From Hymenobacter cellulosilyticus (lineage in GTDB: Bacteria; Bacteroidota; Bacteroidia; Cytophagales; Hymenobacteraceae), in contig NZ_CP095046.1 in the NCBI RefSeq assembly GCF_022919215.1, positions 3,276,501 through 3,340,500 of the forward strand: a DNA stretch of 64,000 bases, in the 5' to 3' direction. Below, piece by piece: positions 7,866 through 17,161 of the stretch. Within the stretch, counting starts at the first letter, position 1. Every line of letters begins with the position of its first letter. Under the pieces are notes generated by a model. It searched no databases. It had not been told where the DNA came from and worked only from the letters and a program-made list of their open reading frames with translations. Both the position numbers and the translations under genes were made by a program.

Positions 7866-9782
7866 TCAGGGCTTATACAGGGAGTTGTCGAGCAGGCCGT
7901 TGGTGAAGAGCTGCAGGCAGGCTTTGAGCTCATCGCCGTACTGCTTGAGCTTCTGCGGGTCCGGGTTCCTGATGGGTTCGGCGGGCATGCTGTGAGTCTG
8001 GTAGGGGTAGAGCCGCACTTGGTTGGTCGCCGTCAGCTCGGTCACGTAGTCGCGGTGCACCAGAAAGTGAGAATTGTCGCGCAGGAAAATGGCCCGGCCG
8101 CTGGTGCGGTTGTCAAACACCGAGTAGCCGAACGGCAGCAGCTGCTGGTCGGCCGCAATGCCCAGATAGTCAATGACGGTGGGCGTCACGTCGGCCTGCT
8201 GGGTGATGCGGTGCACGTCGGCGGCGGGCAGGGGGCCTCCCGGGCGGTAGAGCAGCAGCGGCGTTTTGAACGAGCCCAGCACGTTCTGGTACTCCGGGCG
8301 CAGGGTTTGGGAGGTGTGGTCGGCCAGCAGGATAAAGAGCGTGCGGTTAAACCAGGGCTGCTTGCTGGCTTCCTTGAAAAACTGACGCAGGGCAAAATCG
8401 GTGTAGCCGATAGAGGCGTGAATCGGCAGCTCGCCGGGCGCGAATTTGCCCTTGTACTTGGCCGGCACCGGGAAGGGCTCGTGGGAAGTCAGGGTAAACA
8501 CCGTGGACAGAAACGGCTCCTTTTGCTTTCCCAGCTCCCGGGCAAAGTATTGCAGGTAGGGCTCATCGAAGATGCCCCAGTGCCCGTCGTAGTCGGAACT
8601 TTTAGCGCCGCCGGGGTACTCGTTCAGCCCGTAGTAGCGCTGCATGCCGGCAATGCCGCTGAAGGTGTTGAAGCCCATCGTGCCGTTTTCGGCCCCGTGA
8701 AACACGGAGGTCGAGTAGCCGTGGCGGCCCAACAGTTCGCCCAGACCGTGCAGCTCGTCGGTCTGGAAGTTGGAGGTGATAAACGGACTGTCCATCAAAC
8801 CTGGCAAGCCCGCCAGTACGGCCGGCAACGACTCGATGGAGCGGCGGCCGTTGGCGTAATGGTCCCGGAAAAACAGGCCCTGGGTGGCCAGCGAGTCGAA
8901 AAACGGGGTATAGCCCTTACCGCCGTTTTCGATGCCGTTGTACTCCGAGGCAAAGCTTTCGATAAGCAGAATCACCACATTGTCGCGTGGGGCACCGGGG
9001 CGGGGCAGGGGCTTGTGCACAGCCAGGGCCTGCTGCAAAGCGGCCGGCGTAGCAAAGTACTTGCGCCGCTCCACGGGCTCATAGCCGAAGCTTTTCTGGA
9101 AAGTAAAGGTGCTGTTCAGCGTGACATGGCCCAGAATCGGGGGCGTGGTCTGCATGAAGGCGTGGCCGGTGCGCAAGGGCTTGAGCTGCAGGCCGCCCCG
9201 GATGCCTAGTACGGTAAAGGCCGCCAGCGCTACTACCTCCAGCGCCACGCGGCCAAAGCGGCGAATGGTGCGCGGCTCCCGGGCGTAATACTCGGCATCC
9301 CGGGCTGTGGGCAGGGGGTAGAAGTACCAGAGCAGCCCAAATAGCACGCAAAAGGGAATCAGCAGAAACCAGTAGTGGCCCACCAGCTGCCCCGCTTGCC
9401 GCTGAATGTCGCCGGTAATGGTAAACAACTCGTTGCTGGTGCGTCGGCCAATAAACTTAAAGTAAATCGTGTCAATCAGATTTACGGCCAGCCCCAACGC
9501 GTTCAGCACCAGGTACACGCCGCGCAGCGCCCGTTGCCAGCTCCGGCCAAAGCCAGGAACCAACGACAGCAGCAGAAAGGGAATGTTCAGCAGCAGAATG
9601 GCCGAAATATCAAACCGGAAGCCGTGCCAGAACGCCCACAAAACCTGCTCGGTACCGGCCTCCTGAAAAGCCGCCCGGTTGGCCCAATAGAAACCCAGGC
9701 GTAAAAACACGTAGGCGCCCATGAGCAGCAGCAGACGGCGCAGCATCAAACGCAACAGCGGGGAAATCATGCGGGCAGTCAA
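7866..9782 (-). CDS. LtaS-like membrane sulfatase (phosphoglycerol transferase family)
   Basis: A 638-residue protein with about five N-terminal membrane helices (residues 1-200) and a large extracytoplasmic alkaline-phosphatase/sulfatase domain. Visible metal-site pieces: NVVILLIESFASEYNG (Glu), GRRSIESLPAVLAG (the Ser/Thr nucleophile region), VFHGAENGTMGF and LFILLADHTSQTL (Asp-His). This is the LtaS/OpgB layout. In a Gram-negative it would more likely transfer phosphoglycerol or phosphoethanolamine to a periplasmic glycan or lipid than make lipoteichoic acid; substrate unknown. It lies 4 bp after a SUKH-like gene on the same strand and is probably co-transcribed with it. Confidence 0.85.
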   Translation of the reverse strand: MTARMISPLLRLMLRRLLLLMGAYVFLRLGFYWANRAAFQEAGTEQVLWAFWHGFRFDISAILLLNIPFLLLSLVPGFGRSWQRALRGVYLVLNALGLAVNLIDTIYFKFIGRRTSNELFTITGDIQRQAGQLVGHYWFLLIPFCVLFGLLWYFYPLPTARDAEYYAREPRTIRRFGRVALEVVALAAFTVLGIRGGLQLKPLRTGHAFMQTTPPILGHVTLNSTFTFQKSFGYEPVERRKYFATPAALQQALAVHKPLPRPGAPRDNVVILLIESFASEYNGIENGGKGYTPFFDSLATQGLFFRDHYANGRRSIESLPAVLAGLPGLMDSPFITSNFQTDELHGLGELLGRHGYSTSVFHGAENGTMGFNTFSGIAGMQRYYGLNEYPGGAKSSDYDGHWGIFDEPYLQYFARELGKQKEPFLSTVFTLTSHEPFPVPAKYKGKFAPGELPIHASIGYTDFALRQFFKEASKQPWFNRTLFILLADHTSQTLRPEYQNVLGSFKTPLLLYRPGGPLPAADVHRITQQADVTPTVIDYLGIAADQQLLPFGYSVFDNRTSGRAIFLRDNSHFLVHRDYVTELTATNQVRLYPYQTHSMPAEPIRNPDPQKLKQYGDELKACLQLFTNGLLDNSLYKP

Positions 9783-9786
9783 CGGG

Positions 9787-10389
9787 TTAGTCCTGGCTCG
9801 GCTTGAGGTGAATGCGCTGCCCGCTGGGCAGGTCTTTAATCTGGCGGTAAAAATCGGCCAGCCAGGCCAGCCGTTCGCCCACGGGCTGGGGCTTCAGGCG
9901 CGACTTATTCTCAGCCGAAGCAATGCACACGGGTGGGTACAGGCTCAGCAATTGGCCCGGCTCCAGCTTGCCGCCCCGCTGCTGGAATCCCCGCAAGGGC
10001 TCCATGCCCAGGGCATCGAGCGGAAATTTCTCAATGCCGAACAGGAAGTGCTTGAAGTCGACTTCCAGATCGGCAATTTCTCCGGTTTCGGTGTCCAGAA
10101 ACAGCACCGCGTCGCCGCGCAAGAGAAACTGGTTGCCGACGCAGTCCTGGGCGAAGGGAATATCGGTTTCCTGCACCGTGTCGTAGGTGCGCCAGAAAGC
10201 CGTTTCACTTTGCCAGGCCGTGTGCAGCGCGTGCCAGGCCGGCTCCTGCACACAGCCCCGGATGTGGAGCCCGCCGAAGTAAGCCACCACGCCGTTCTGC
10301 TCGCGCAGAAAAGCCTGCAGGTAAGAGGGGAGGCGGGCAAAGCTCACGAGGTCGGTCAGCTCGCCGCCGGTATACAAAATTCCTTTCAT
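9787..10389 (-). CDS. SMI1/KNR4 (SUKH)-like protein
   Basis: A 200-residue soluble protein. The opening LPSYLQAFLREQNGVVAYFG, a tryptophan-rich middle (PAWHALHTAWQSETAFW) and DAVLFLDTETGEIADLEVDF match the general SMI1/KNR4 (SUKH) pattern, in which a helix and an NG turn precede a mixed beta sheet. SUKH proteins often act as immunity proteins against nuclease toxins, but many are housekeeping adaptors. No toxin gene is adjacent; the next gene is the LtaS-like sulfatase 4 bp downstream, so an immunity role is not supported by context. Confidence 0.65.
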   Translation of the reverse strand: MKGILYTGGELTDLVSFARLPSYLQAFLREQNGVVAYFGGLHIRGCVQEPAWHALHTAWQSETAFWRTYDTVQETDIPFAQDCVGNQFLLRGDAVLFLDTETGEIADLEVDFKHFLFGIEKFPLDALGMEPLRGFQQRGGKLEPGQLLSLYPPVCIASAENKSRLKPQPVGERLAWLADFYRQIKDLPSGQRIHLKPSQD

Positions 10390-10400
10390 GGAGTACTTTA

Positions 10401-10441
10401 CAAAAAAGCCTTCCCGACGAGTTCGTCAGGAAGGCTTTTTT
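10401..10441. terminator. Terminator after ald
   Basis: A 19-bp stem with one mismatch pair (AAAAAAGCCTTCC arm, arms 10402-10420 and 10423-10441), T-rich on both strands. It ends ald transcription and lies just ahead of the SUKH-like gene. Confidence 0.85.
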
Positions 10442-10456
10442 CAATTACAAATGAGC

Positions 10457-11584
10457 TTAGGCAGTGGCACCTTCCAGCACGGTATCCACGCTTACCAGCG
10501 GCAGATTCCAGGCTTCGGCTACACCGGGGTACACTACTTCACCGTGTACCACGTTCAGGCCCAGGCGCAGCGAGGCGTCGCGGCGGCAAGCTTCCTGCCA
10601 GCCCAGGTTGGCCAGCTTCACGGCGTAGGGCAGCGTAGCGTTGGTCAGAGCCAGGGTCGAGGTGTAGGGCACCGCGCCGGGCATGTTGGCCACGCAGTAG
10701 TGCACGATGTCGTCGATGATGAAGGTCGGGTTTTCGTGGGTTGTAGGCACGCAGGTCTCGATGCAGCCACCCTGGTCCACGGCCACGTCCACGAGCACCG
10801 TGCCGGGGCGCATGGTCTTGAGCATTTCGCGAGTAATCAGGTGGGGAGCCTTGGCACCGGGAATCAGCACGGCACCTACCACGAGGTCAGCCGTTTTGAT
10901 GGCTTCGCGGATGTTATACTCGTTCGAGTACTGCGTTACCACGTTCTTGGGCATGAAATCGTCGAGCTCCCGCAGACGGTTCAGGCTGATGTCCATGATG
11001 GTCACCTGGGCACCGAGGCCGGCGGCTACTTTAGCAGCCTGCGTTCCTACGATACCACCACCGAGCACCAGCACGTGAGCAGGCTTTACGCCGGGTACGC
11101 CGCCGAGCAGAATGCCGCGGCCTTTCAGGGGCTTCTCCAGATACTTGGCACCTTCCTGGGGCGCCATGCGGCCGGCTACTTCGCTCATCGGGATGAGCAA
11201 GGGCAGGGCGCGCGAGGGCAGCTCTACGGTTTCGTAGGCCAGGCACACGGCTTTGCGCTCAATCATGGCGTGGGTCAGCTCCTCGCCCGAGGCAAAGTGG
11301 AAGTAGGTGAACAGCAGCTGGCCTTCCTTAATCAGGTTGTACTCCTCTTTGATCGGCTCTTTTACCTTCACAATCATCTCGGCCTTCTCGTAGACGGCCG
11401 CAATGGTGGGCAGGATGGTGGCGCCAGCCAGCTCGTACTCAGCGTCCTGAAAACCGCTGCCTTCGCCGGCCGTAGCCTGCACATACACGTCGTGGCCGTG
11501 CTTGCGGAATTCGGCAACGCCAGCTGGGGTGAGGCCGACACGGTTTTCGTTGTTTTTGATTTCTTTCGGTACGCCGATGATCAT
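10457..11584 (-). CDS. ald: Alanine dehydrogenase
   Basis: A 375-residue NAD-dependent enzyme that interconverts L-alanine and pyruvate plus ammonia. The start [20 protein letters not shown] is the strongly conserved N-terminus, so 11584 was chosen over an upstream in-frame ATG. Further signature parts: [13 protein letters not shown] (substrate Lys region), LFTYFHFAS (active His), [28 protein letters not shown] (Rossmann fold GGGxxG) and [13 protein letters not shown] (catalytic Asp). The length equals the usual 370-375. An exact -7 promoter motif lies 52 bp upstream. Confidence 0.95.
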   Translation of the reverse strand: MIIGVPKEIKNNENRVGLTPAGVAEFRKHGHDVYVQATAGEGSGFQDAEYELAGATILPTIAAVYEKAEMIVKVKEPIKEEYNLIKEGQLLFTYFHFASGEELTHAMIERKAVCLAYETVELPSRALPLLIPMSEVAGRMAPQEGAKYLEKPLKGRGILLGGVPGVKPAHVLVLGGGIVGTQAAKVAAGLGAQVTIMDISLNRLRELDDFMPKNVVTQYSNEYNIREAIKTADLVVGAVLIPGAKAPHLITREMLKTMRPGTVLVDVAVDQGGCIETCVPTTHENPTFIIDDIVHYCVANMPGAVPYTSTLALTNATLPYAVKLANLGWQEACRRDASLRLGLNVVHGEVVYPGVAEAWNLPLVSVDTVLEGATA

Positions 11585-11635
11585 GGCAGGAGCTAAAGAG
11601 TGGGTGGTGGGAGAAATACTGTCTGAAAACGGCCG

Positions 11636-11643
11636 CAAAGATA
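11636..11643 (-). promoter_or_regulatory. TAnnTTTG -7 element for ald
   Basis: Minus-strand TATCTTTG, an exact match to the Bacteroidota consensus, about 52 bp before the ald start. Confidence 0.6.
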
Positions 11644-11738
11644 CAAAAGAAGCCGGCTTCGTGGGTGTAAAATGCGGCTATTGACAAGGAAGGTTCCTTT
11701 CGGTTGCATTAAGCCTAACGAGGGAGTTATTACCTGCT

Positions 11739-11783
11739 TGTCATTCTGCACGGCGCGAAAGAGCTTCTTGCTTTAAGTGAGCG
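11739..11783. repeat. Degenerate half-copy of the tgtcat-type intergenic repeat
   Basis: A GTCATTCTGC...GCGAAAGAGCTTCTTGC stretch looks like one decayed arm of the palindromes at 26261-26370 and 27308-27413. The rest of this 250-bp gap holds the ald promoter and a terminator. Confidence 0.4.
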
Positions 11784-11798
11784 GGTTGCCTCAGTGCG

Positions 11799-11836
11799 AA
11801 AAAGCCCTTTGTCACCGGAGCAGCAAAGGGCTTTTT
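11799..11836. terminator. Terminator after the DUF1573 gene
   Basis: A perfect 13-bp stem AAAAAGCCCTTTG / CAAAGGGCTTTTT with T runs on both strands. Confidence 0.85.
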
Positions 11837-11893
11837 AAACTACAGTTCCTAGAGCAGGAGGGTCTTTAACTCAGCTCAGGAGCACAGTGCGGG

Positions 11894-12676
11894 TTACTTG
11901 AACGGAACGGCCACGCCGCTTTCCTTCACCATGCTGGCCGCGTTCAGGTCGCGCACCACGTTGGCTTTGAGCGTGAGCTTGGTGTCGCCGTGCAGGTCGT
12001 TCGAGCCGATGGTTACCACGTCGCTCATGCTGCCCACGGTGCGCTGGGCGTAAATCAGCTCCACCGAGGCACTTTGGCCGGGCTTAATGGGAGCCGGCGT
12101 GGCCTTGTAGCCCACGCAGTTGCACGACGAAGTCAGGGTGCCGAGCTGCAAATCCTGCTTGCCGGTGTTCTTCACCGTAAACTTGGCCACCGGCTGTTGC
12201 CCGGCTTCAATCTTGCCGAAGTCGTGGGCGGCGCGGTCCAGCACCAGGCGGGGCGACTGGGCCAGCTGGGCCGGCGTCAGGGTGGCCTTCACCTGGTCTT
12301 TGTTCAGCACGTTGCCCTTGATGCTGAGCACCGTGCTGGGCGTGGCGGCATTGCTGGTCACGGTCACGGTTTTGTTGAAGATACCGGGCCGGCCGGCGCT
12401 GCTGTACATAGCCTTGATAATGCCGCTCTTGCCGGGCAGTACCGGCGTCTTGGTCCAGTCGGGGGTGGTGCAGCCGCAGCTGGCCTGCACGTTGGCAATG
12501 ATAATGGGCTGGTTGCCGGTATTCTTGAACTTGAACTCGTGGGTGGCCATGGTGCCCTCGGCCACGTTACCGAAGTCGTGGGCTTCTTTCTCGAACGTCA
12601 TCACGCCCTGGGCGCGGGCCCCGAAGCTAGCAACACCCAGCACCAGGGCCAGAAATAAGGAGGCGAAGTTTTTCAT
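11894..12676 (-). CDS. Secreted DUF1573 protein with two repeats
   Basis: A 260-residue exported protein with a signal peptide (MKNFASLFLALVLGVASFGARA). It has two immunoglobulin-like DUF1573 repeats, each starting HDFG (FEKEAHDFGNVAEGT and DRAAHDFGKIEAG) and carrying a Cys-x-Cys turn (ASCGCTTP and SSCNCVGY). The family is widespread in Bacteroidota periplasm and outer membrane; its role is not established. The start was set at 12676 since the signal peptide begins there. It is divergent from the E1 gene, with separate -7 motifs at 12738-12745 and 12813-12820. Confidence 0.85.
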   Translation of the reverse strand: MKNFASLFLALVLGVASFGARAQGVMTFEKEAHDFGNVAEGTMATHEFKFKNTGNQPIIIANVQASCGCTTPDWTKTPVLPGKSGIIKAMYSSAGRPGIFNKTVTVTSNAATPSTVLSIKGNVLNKDQVKATLTPAQLAQSPRLVLDRAAHDFGKIEAGQQPVAKFTVKNTGKQDLQLGTLTSSCNCVGYKATPAPIKPGQSASVELIYAQRTVGSMSDVVTIGSNDLHGDTKLTLKANVVRDLNAASMVKESGVAVPFK

Positions 12677-12737
12677 AAAGCGGAAGGGTAAGATATAGTC
12701 CAGGTCAAAACGCGCCGCCACCGGGACGGCTATAACC

Positions 12738-12745
12738 CAAAGATA
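12738..12745 (-). promoter_or_regulatory. TAnnTTTG -7 element for the DUF1573 gene
   Basis: Minus-strand TATCTTTG, 61 bp before the start at 12676. Confidence 0.55.
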
Positions 12746-12812
12746 GACAAAAACGCGCCTGATTCGTAGGCCTGCCAGAAAGCCGCTTCGTGAAAGCTCA
12801 CGCCCAAATCCG

Positions 12813-12820
12813 TACTTTTG
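12813..12820 (+). promoter_or_regulatory. TAnnTTTG -7 element for the fused E1 gene
   Basis: TACTTTTG, 73 bp before the ATG at 12894; back to back with the DUF1573 promoter. Confidence 0.55.
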
Positions 12821-12893
12821 TGCGCCCGCTCCGGCTGGCATCCGTTCCCACCCCGATTTTTTGCCCTCAAATTCCCGCCTACTTCCTTTCGAT

Positions 12894-15308
12894 ATGCCCA
12901 CTGCTGAACCACTCGTAGCGGCCGCTGCCGCCCTAAGCAAAGAAGAATTGCTCCGCGACTACCGGCTGGGCTGGGAAAGCCGGCAGGCCTCCCTGGCCGG
13001 TAGGAAGGAGGTATTCATGGGCAAAGCCAAATTCGGCATCTTCGGCGACGGCAAAGAGCTGCCCCAGCTGGCCATGGCCCGCGCCTTTCAGCCCGGCGAC
13101 TTCCGCTCCGGCTACTACCGTGACCAGACTTTTATGCTGGCCGCCGGCGAGCTGAGCCTGCAGGAGTACTTTGCCCAGCTCTACGCCACCCCCGACGTGG
13201 AGGCCGAGCCCGCCACCGCCGGCCGCGCCATGAACGGTCACTTCGCCACCCGCCTGCTCGACGAAGACGGTAACTTCAAAAACCTGGCGGAGCTCAAAAA
13301 CTCCTCGGCCGATATTTCGCCCACTGCCGGCCAGATGCCCCGCCTCGTGGGTTTGGCTTACGCCTCCAAGCTGTACCGCCAAAACCCCGAGCTGCACGAT
13401 TTGACGCAGTTTTCGGTCAACGGCAACGAGGTAGCCTTCGGCACCATCGGCAACGCCAGCACCTCGGAAGGCATGTTCTTCGAGGCCATCAACGCCGCCG
13501 GTGTGCTCCAGATTCCGATGCTGATTTCAGTGTGGGACGACCACTACGGCATTTCGGTGCCCGCCGAGTACCAGACCACTAAGCAGAGCATCAGCGAGAT
13601 TCTGGCCGGCTTCCAGCGCAACGCGCCCGGGGAGCAAGGCTTCGAAATTTTCGTGGTCAAAGGCTGGGACTATCCGGCCCTGGTCGATACCTACCTGCGG
13701 GCCGCCGAGGTGTGCCGCCGCGAGCATGTGCCCGTGCTGATTCACGTGACGGAAGTAACCCAGCCCCAGGGCCACTCCACTTCCGGCTCGCACGAGCGCT
13801 ACAAGAGCAAGGAGCGCCTCTCCTGGGAGGAAGAGCATGACTGCCTGCGCAAAATGCGCGAGTGGATGCTCAGCGAAGGCCATGCCACGGCCGAAGAGCT
13901 CGACCAGATTGAGTCGGAGGCCAAAGACGTGGTCAAAAAGGCCCGCGTGGCCGCCTGGGATTCCTTTTTCAACCCCATCAAGCAGGAACGCGACGAAGCC
14001 GTAGCGTTGCTCGAGAAGCTGGTGGCCGAAACCGGGGAGGAAAACCGCCTTCACGAGATGGTGGAGCAGCTGCGCCATAACCCGACGCCTATTCGCGCCG
14101 ACATCGTGCGCACCATCAAGCGGGCTTTGCGCCTGGTGCGCGACACTCGCAGCGGTGCCCGCCGCAGCCTGCAGAACCACCTGGAGCAGGCCCTGGCTGA
14201 AAACGCCGACCGCTACAACTCCTACCTCTACAGCCAGAGCGAGCAGGCGGCCTTGAACATTGAAGTCGTGCCCGCCAAGTTTGCCCACGACGCGCCCCAG
14301 GTAGACGCCCGGGAAGTGCTGCAGGCTTGCTTCGAGGCCAACTTCCGCCGCGACCCGACCATTTTCGCCATCGGGGAGGACGTGGGTAAAATCGGGGACG
14401 TGAATCAGGCTTTTGCCGGCTTGCAGGACAAGTTCGGGGAGCTGCGCGTGACTGACACCGGCATCAGGGAGTGCACCATCGTGGGGCAGGGCATTGGCGC
14501 GGCTTTACGCGGCCTGCGGCCCATTACCGAAATTCAGTACCTGGATTATCTGCTATACGCCATTCAGATTCTGAGCGACGACGTGGCCTGCCTGCAGTAC
14601 CGCACCAAGGGCGGGCAGAAAGCCCCACTGATTGTGCGCACCCGCGGCCACCGGCTCGAGGGCGTGTGGCACTCCGGTTCTCCCATCGGCATGATTCTGA
14701 GCAGTATTCGGGGTATGCACGTGCTGGTACCGCGCGACATGACCCAGGCAGCAGGTTTCTATAACACCCTGCTGCGCTCCGACGAGCCGGCACTAGTCAT
14801 TGAGTGCCTGAACGGCTACCGCCTCAAGGAGCGGATTCCCCAGAACGTGGGCGAGTTCACGGTGCCCTTGGGCGTGCCCGAAGTATTGCAGCAAGGCACT
14901 GACATTACCATCGTGACCTACGGCTCGATGTGCCGCATTGTGCAGGACGCAGCCAAGCAGCTGGCTGAGGTGGGTATTTCGGTGGAAATCATCGACGTGC
15001 AAACACTGCTGCCCTTCGACATCGACCACGTCATTGCCGACAGCCTGCAGAAAACGAACCGGGTACTGTTTGCCGACGAAGACGTGCCCGGCGGCGGTAC
15101 GGCCTACATGATGCAGCACGTGCTGGACGAGCAGCAAGCCTACCGCTTCCTCGACTCCCAGCCCCGCTGCCTGGCGGCCCAGGCTCACCGCCCGCCCTAC
15201 GGCTCCGACGGCGACTATTTCTCCAAGCCCAACGCCGAGGATGTATTCGACGCCGTGTATGAGCTTATGCACGAGGCCGAGCCCCAGCGTTTCCCGGCCA
15301 TCTACTAG
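12894..15308 (+). CDS. Fused alpha/beta 2-oxoacid dehydrogenase E1 component
   Basis: An 804-residue thiamine-diphosphate enzyme that decarboxylates a 2-oxo acid and passes the acyl group to a lipoyl E2. The N-terminal half (to about residue 430) is the E1-alpha type, with GNASTSEGMFFEAINAAGV and WDDHYGISVP forming the ThDP site; the C-terminal half is E1-beta type (IFAIGEDVGKIGDVNQ, LRVTDTGIRECTIVG, DEDVPGGGTAYM). Such fused E1s are usual in Bacteroidota and most resemble branched-chain or pyruvate dehydrogenases; the substrate is not decided by sequence. The first ThDP motif reads GNA where most relatives have GDA. No E2 or E3 gene is adjacent. The start at 12894 follows the promoter at 12813. 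Confidence 0.88.
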   Translation: MPTAEPLVAAAAALSKEELLRDYRLGWESRQASLAGRKEVFMGKAKFGIFGDGKELPQLAMARAFQPGDFRSGYYRDQTFMLAAGELSLQEYFAQLYATPDVEAEPATAGRAMNGHFATRLLDEDGNFKNLAELKNSSADISPTAGQMPRLVGLAYASKLYRQNPELHDLTQFSVNGNEVAFGTIGNASTSEGMFFEAINAAGVLQIPMLISVWDDHYGISVPAEYQTTKQSISEILAGFQRNAPGEQGFEIFVVKGWDYPALVDTYLRAAEVCRREHVPVLIHVTEVTQPQGHSTSGSHERYKSKERLSWEEEHDCLRKMREWMLSEGHATAEELDQIESEAKDVVKKARVAAWDSFFNPIKQERDEAVALLEKLVAETGEENRLHEMVEQLRHNPTPIRADIVRTIKRALRLVRDTRSGARRSLQNHLEQALAENADRYNSYLYSQSEQAALNIEVVPAKFAHDAPQVDAREVLQACFEANFRRDPTIFAIGEDVGKIGDVNQAFAGLQDKFGELRVTDTGIRECTIVGQGIGAALRGLRPITEIQYLDYLLYAIQILSDDVACLQYRTKGGQKAPLIVRTRGHRLEGVWHSGSPIGMILSSIRGMHVLVPRDMTQAAGFYNTLLRSDEPALVIECLNGYRLKERIPQNVGEFTVPLGVPEVLQQGTDITIVTYGSMCRIVQDAAKQLAEVGISVEIIDVQTLLPFDIDHVIADSLQKTNRVLFADEDVPGGGTAYMMQHVLDEQQAYRFLDSQPRCLAAQAHRPPYGSDGDYFSKPNAEDVFDAVYELMHEAEPQRFPAIY

Positions 15309-15313
15309 TATCT

Positions 15314-15366
15314 ACAAACCGAAAGGCCGGCCGGATGCTGAGCGTCCGGCCGGCCTTTCGGTTTGT
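15314..15366. terminator. Strong bidirectional hairpin terminator
   Basis: A perfect 22-bp inverted repeat (arms 15314-15335 and 15345-15366) with a 9-base loop between the E1 gene and the convergent lipoprotein gene. There is no long T run. Confidence 0.75.
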
Positions 15367-15383
15367 ACGAAGGTCGTCCTTGA

Positions 15384-15958
15384 TTAACGGGGCTGAACCA
15401 CGTAGCTGGAAGTGGTAATCCGGTTGCTCTCGTTCAGGGCGCGGTCCATGATGCTCACGTCGAAGCGGACTTCGTCGCCGGGGCGGAAAGGGCTGCCCAA
15501 ATAAAATGGCAGGGTGAGGGTAAGGCTGCCCTTGAGGGGGCCGGGCTTAGCTTCAGCACTGAACAGCTTGGGGAAACGGCTGTTGTAGCCCTGCGGACTA
15601 CTTGGCACCACGGGTACGAATTCACCACCGGTAGTGCTGTTGCGCTTGTAGGCCGTGATGAAGTAGTTGTCGGTGGTGCGGTTGTAATTGCCGTTGGCAT
15701 CGGCGGGGTTGTAGGGAGCGTCCTTTTCCTCCGGGCTCAGGCCCAGGTCACCGTCGCCATCGGTAAAGTCAATGGTGATGCGCACCGTGTCGACGGGAGT
15801 TTGTCCGCCCCGAAATTGAAACGTTCGGCGCGTACTTCCTTGAAGTCGATGTGGGGCGTGGTCGGATAGTCCGGGGCCTCCAGGCAGGAAGTCAGTAAGC
15901 CGGCGGTGCCCGCCACTGCGGCGGCAGCGCCAATTTTCAGCGTACGAAACATGGTCAT
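15384..15958 (-). CDS. Hypothetical lipoprotein, frame broken by one missing base
   Basis: The first part encodes a lipoprotein signal (MTMFRTLKIGAAAAVAG ... LLTSC, then LEAPDYPTTPHIDF). The frame is lost at the C run 15808-15811; adding one C joins it to QTPVDTVRITIDFTDGDGDLG and the rest, giving 191 residues. The TDGDGDLG stretch looks like an Asp-rich calcium-binding loop, common in Cytophagales surface lipoproteins; the C-terminal half is a beta-sandwich-like sequence ending SYVVQPR. Function unknown. The break matches the genome-wide pattern of G/C-run deletions in this window, so I expect the real gene to be intact. Confidence 0.7.
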
Positions 15959-16073
15959 AGAAAGCAGCAATAGAGGTAGAAACGCGGGGCCGCACCCAGG
16001 GCTGGAAGGTACAACTTCTCAACGAAGTGCCGCCGGGTTTGTTATACTAATTCGCTAACCACGCCGCCCCCTA

Positions 16074-17081
16074 ATGAGTTTCCGCGACGAATTTCTCCTG
16101 AGCCTACCTTCCATCACGGCCGCCACTTTTGAAGCGGCTGCCCTCCGCCTGTTTCGCTACCAGGCACGGCATTGCCCGCCCTACCAGCAGTGGCTGCAGT
16201 ACCTGGGCCGGCCACCAGAGGGAGTGCAACAGCTAACTGATATTCCTTTCCTGCCCATTGAGTTCTTCAAAACCCACGAGGTGCGCACCGAGCCGGCCCA
16301 CTGGGAGCCCCAGGAAGTATTCCTGAGCAGCGGCACTACCCTGCAGCAGCGCAGCCGCCACCTCGTGCGCGACCCGCAGCTGTACCGCCGCAACGCGGCC
16401 CGCATCTTTGAGCAGGCCTACGGGAGCCCGCTCAGCAGCTGGACGTTTCTGGCCCTGCTGCCGTCTTACTTGGAGCAAGGCCAGTCGTCGTTGGTGACCA
16501 TGGTGGATTATTTCGCCCAGGAATCCGGCCAGACGCAGCCCGCTTTTTTCCTGCACGACCACGCTGCGCTGCTACAGGCGCTGGCAGAGGCCAAACAAGA
16601 CCCCACGCGCCGCGTCATGCTTATCGGCGTTTCGTACGCCCTGCTGGATTTGGTGGCCGAGTACGGGGCCGCGCCCGAACTGCAGGGCCTGACGGTGCTC
16701 GAAACCGGGGGCATGAAGGGCCGGCGGCGGGAGATGATTCGGGAGGAGCTGCACGCCGAACTGCAGCAGGCCTTCGGGCCAGCCGGTATTCACTCCGAAT
16801 ACGGCATGACCGAGCTGCTGTCCCAGGCCTACAGCCTCGGCGACGGCCGTTTCCATTGCCCCGCGCCGTTGCGCGTGCTACTGCGCGACCCTGCCGACCC
16901 GTTCTCGGTATCCACTACCCGGCCCGACGGGGCCATCAACGTCATCGACTTGGCCAACATCGATTCCTGCGCCTTTATCGAAACCAAGGACCTGGCCCGC
17001 CAACACCCCGACGGCTCGTTCGAAGTGCTGGGCCGCATGGATAATTCCGATGTGCGCGGCTGTAATCAAATGGCTGGGTAG
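16074..17081 (+). CDS. LuxE-type acyl-protein synthetase-like adenylating enzyme
   Basis: A 335-residue protein of the ANL (acyl-activating) superfamily, LuxE branch. Visible parts: EVFLSSGTTLQQRSRHLV (the SSGTT phosphate loop), TVLETGGMKGRRREMIREEL, GIHSEYGMTELLSQAYS (the YGMTE motif of adenylating enzymes) and a short C-terminal lid GRMDNSDVRGCN. It should activate a carboxylic acid with ATP. No luciferase or reductase genes are nearby, so this is not a lux operon; in Bacteroidota such genes are usually annotated as acyl transferases of unknown substrate. Confidence 0.8.
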   Translation: MSFRDEFLLSLPSITAATFEAAALRLFRYQARHCPPYQQWLQYLGRPPEGVQQLTDIPFLPIEFFKTHEVRTEPAHWEPQEVFLSSGTTLQQRSRHLVRDPQLYRRNAARIFEQAYGSPLSSWTFLALLPSYLEQGQSSLVTMVDYFAQESGQTQPAFFLHDHAALLQALAEAKQDPTRRVMLIGVSYALLDLVAEYGAAPELQGLTVLETGGMKGRRREMIREELHAELQQAFGPAGIHSEYGMTELLSQAYSLGDGRFHCPAPLRVLLRDPADPFSVSTTRPDGAINVIDLANIDSCAFIETKDLARQHPDGSFEVLGRMDNSDVRGCNQMAG

Positions 17082-17091
17082 ATTTTTTGGC

Positions 17092-17150
17092 TATCATCCT
17101 GAGCGCATCGAAGTGGAGCGAAGGACCTTCCTCACCTAAGTGACAAGCCT
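17092..17150. repeat. Half-copy of the tgtcatcctgagc repeat family
   Basis: TATCATCCTGAGC and GCGAAGGACCTTC match one arm of the palindromes at 26261-26370 and 27308-27413; the opposite arm is missing. Confidence 0.5.
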
Positions 17151-17161
17151 TGGTAAATGTG

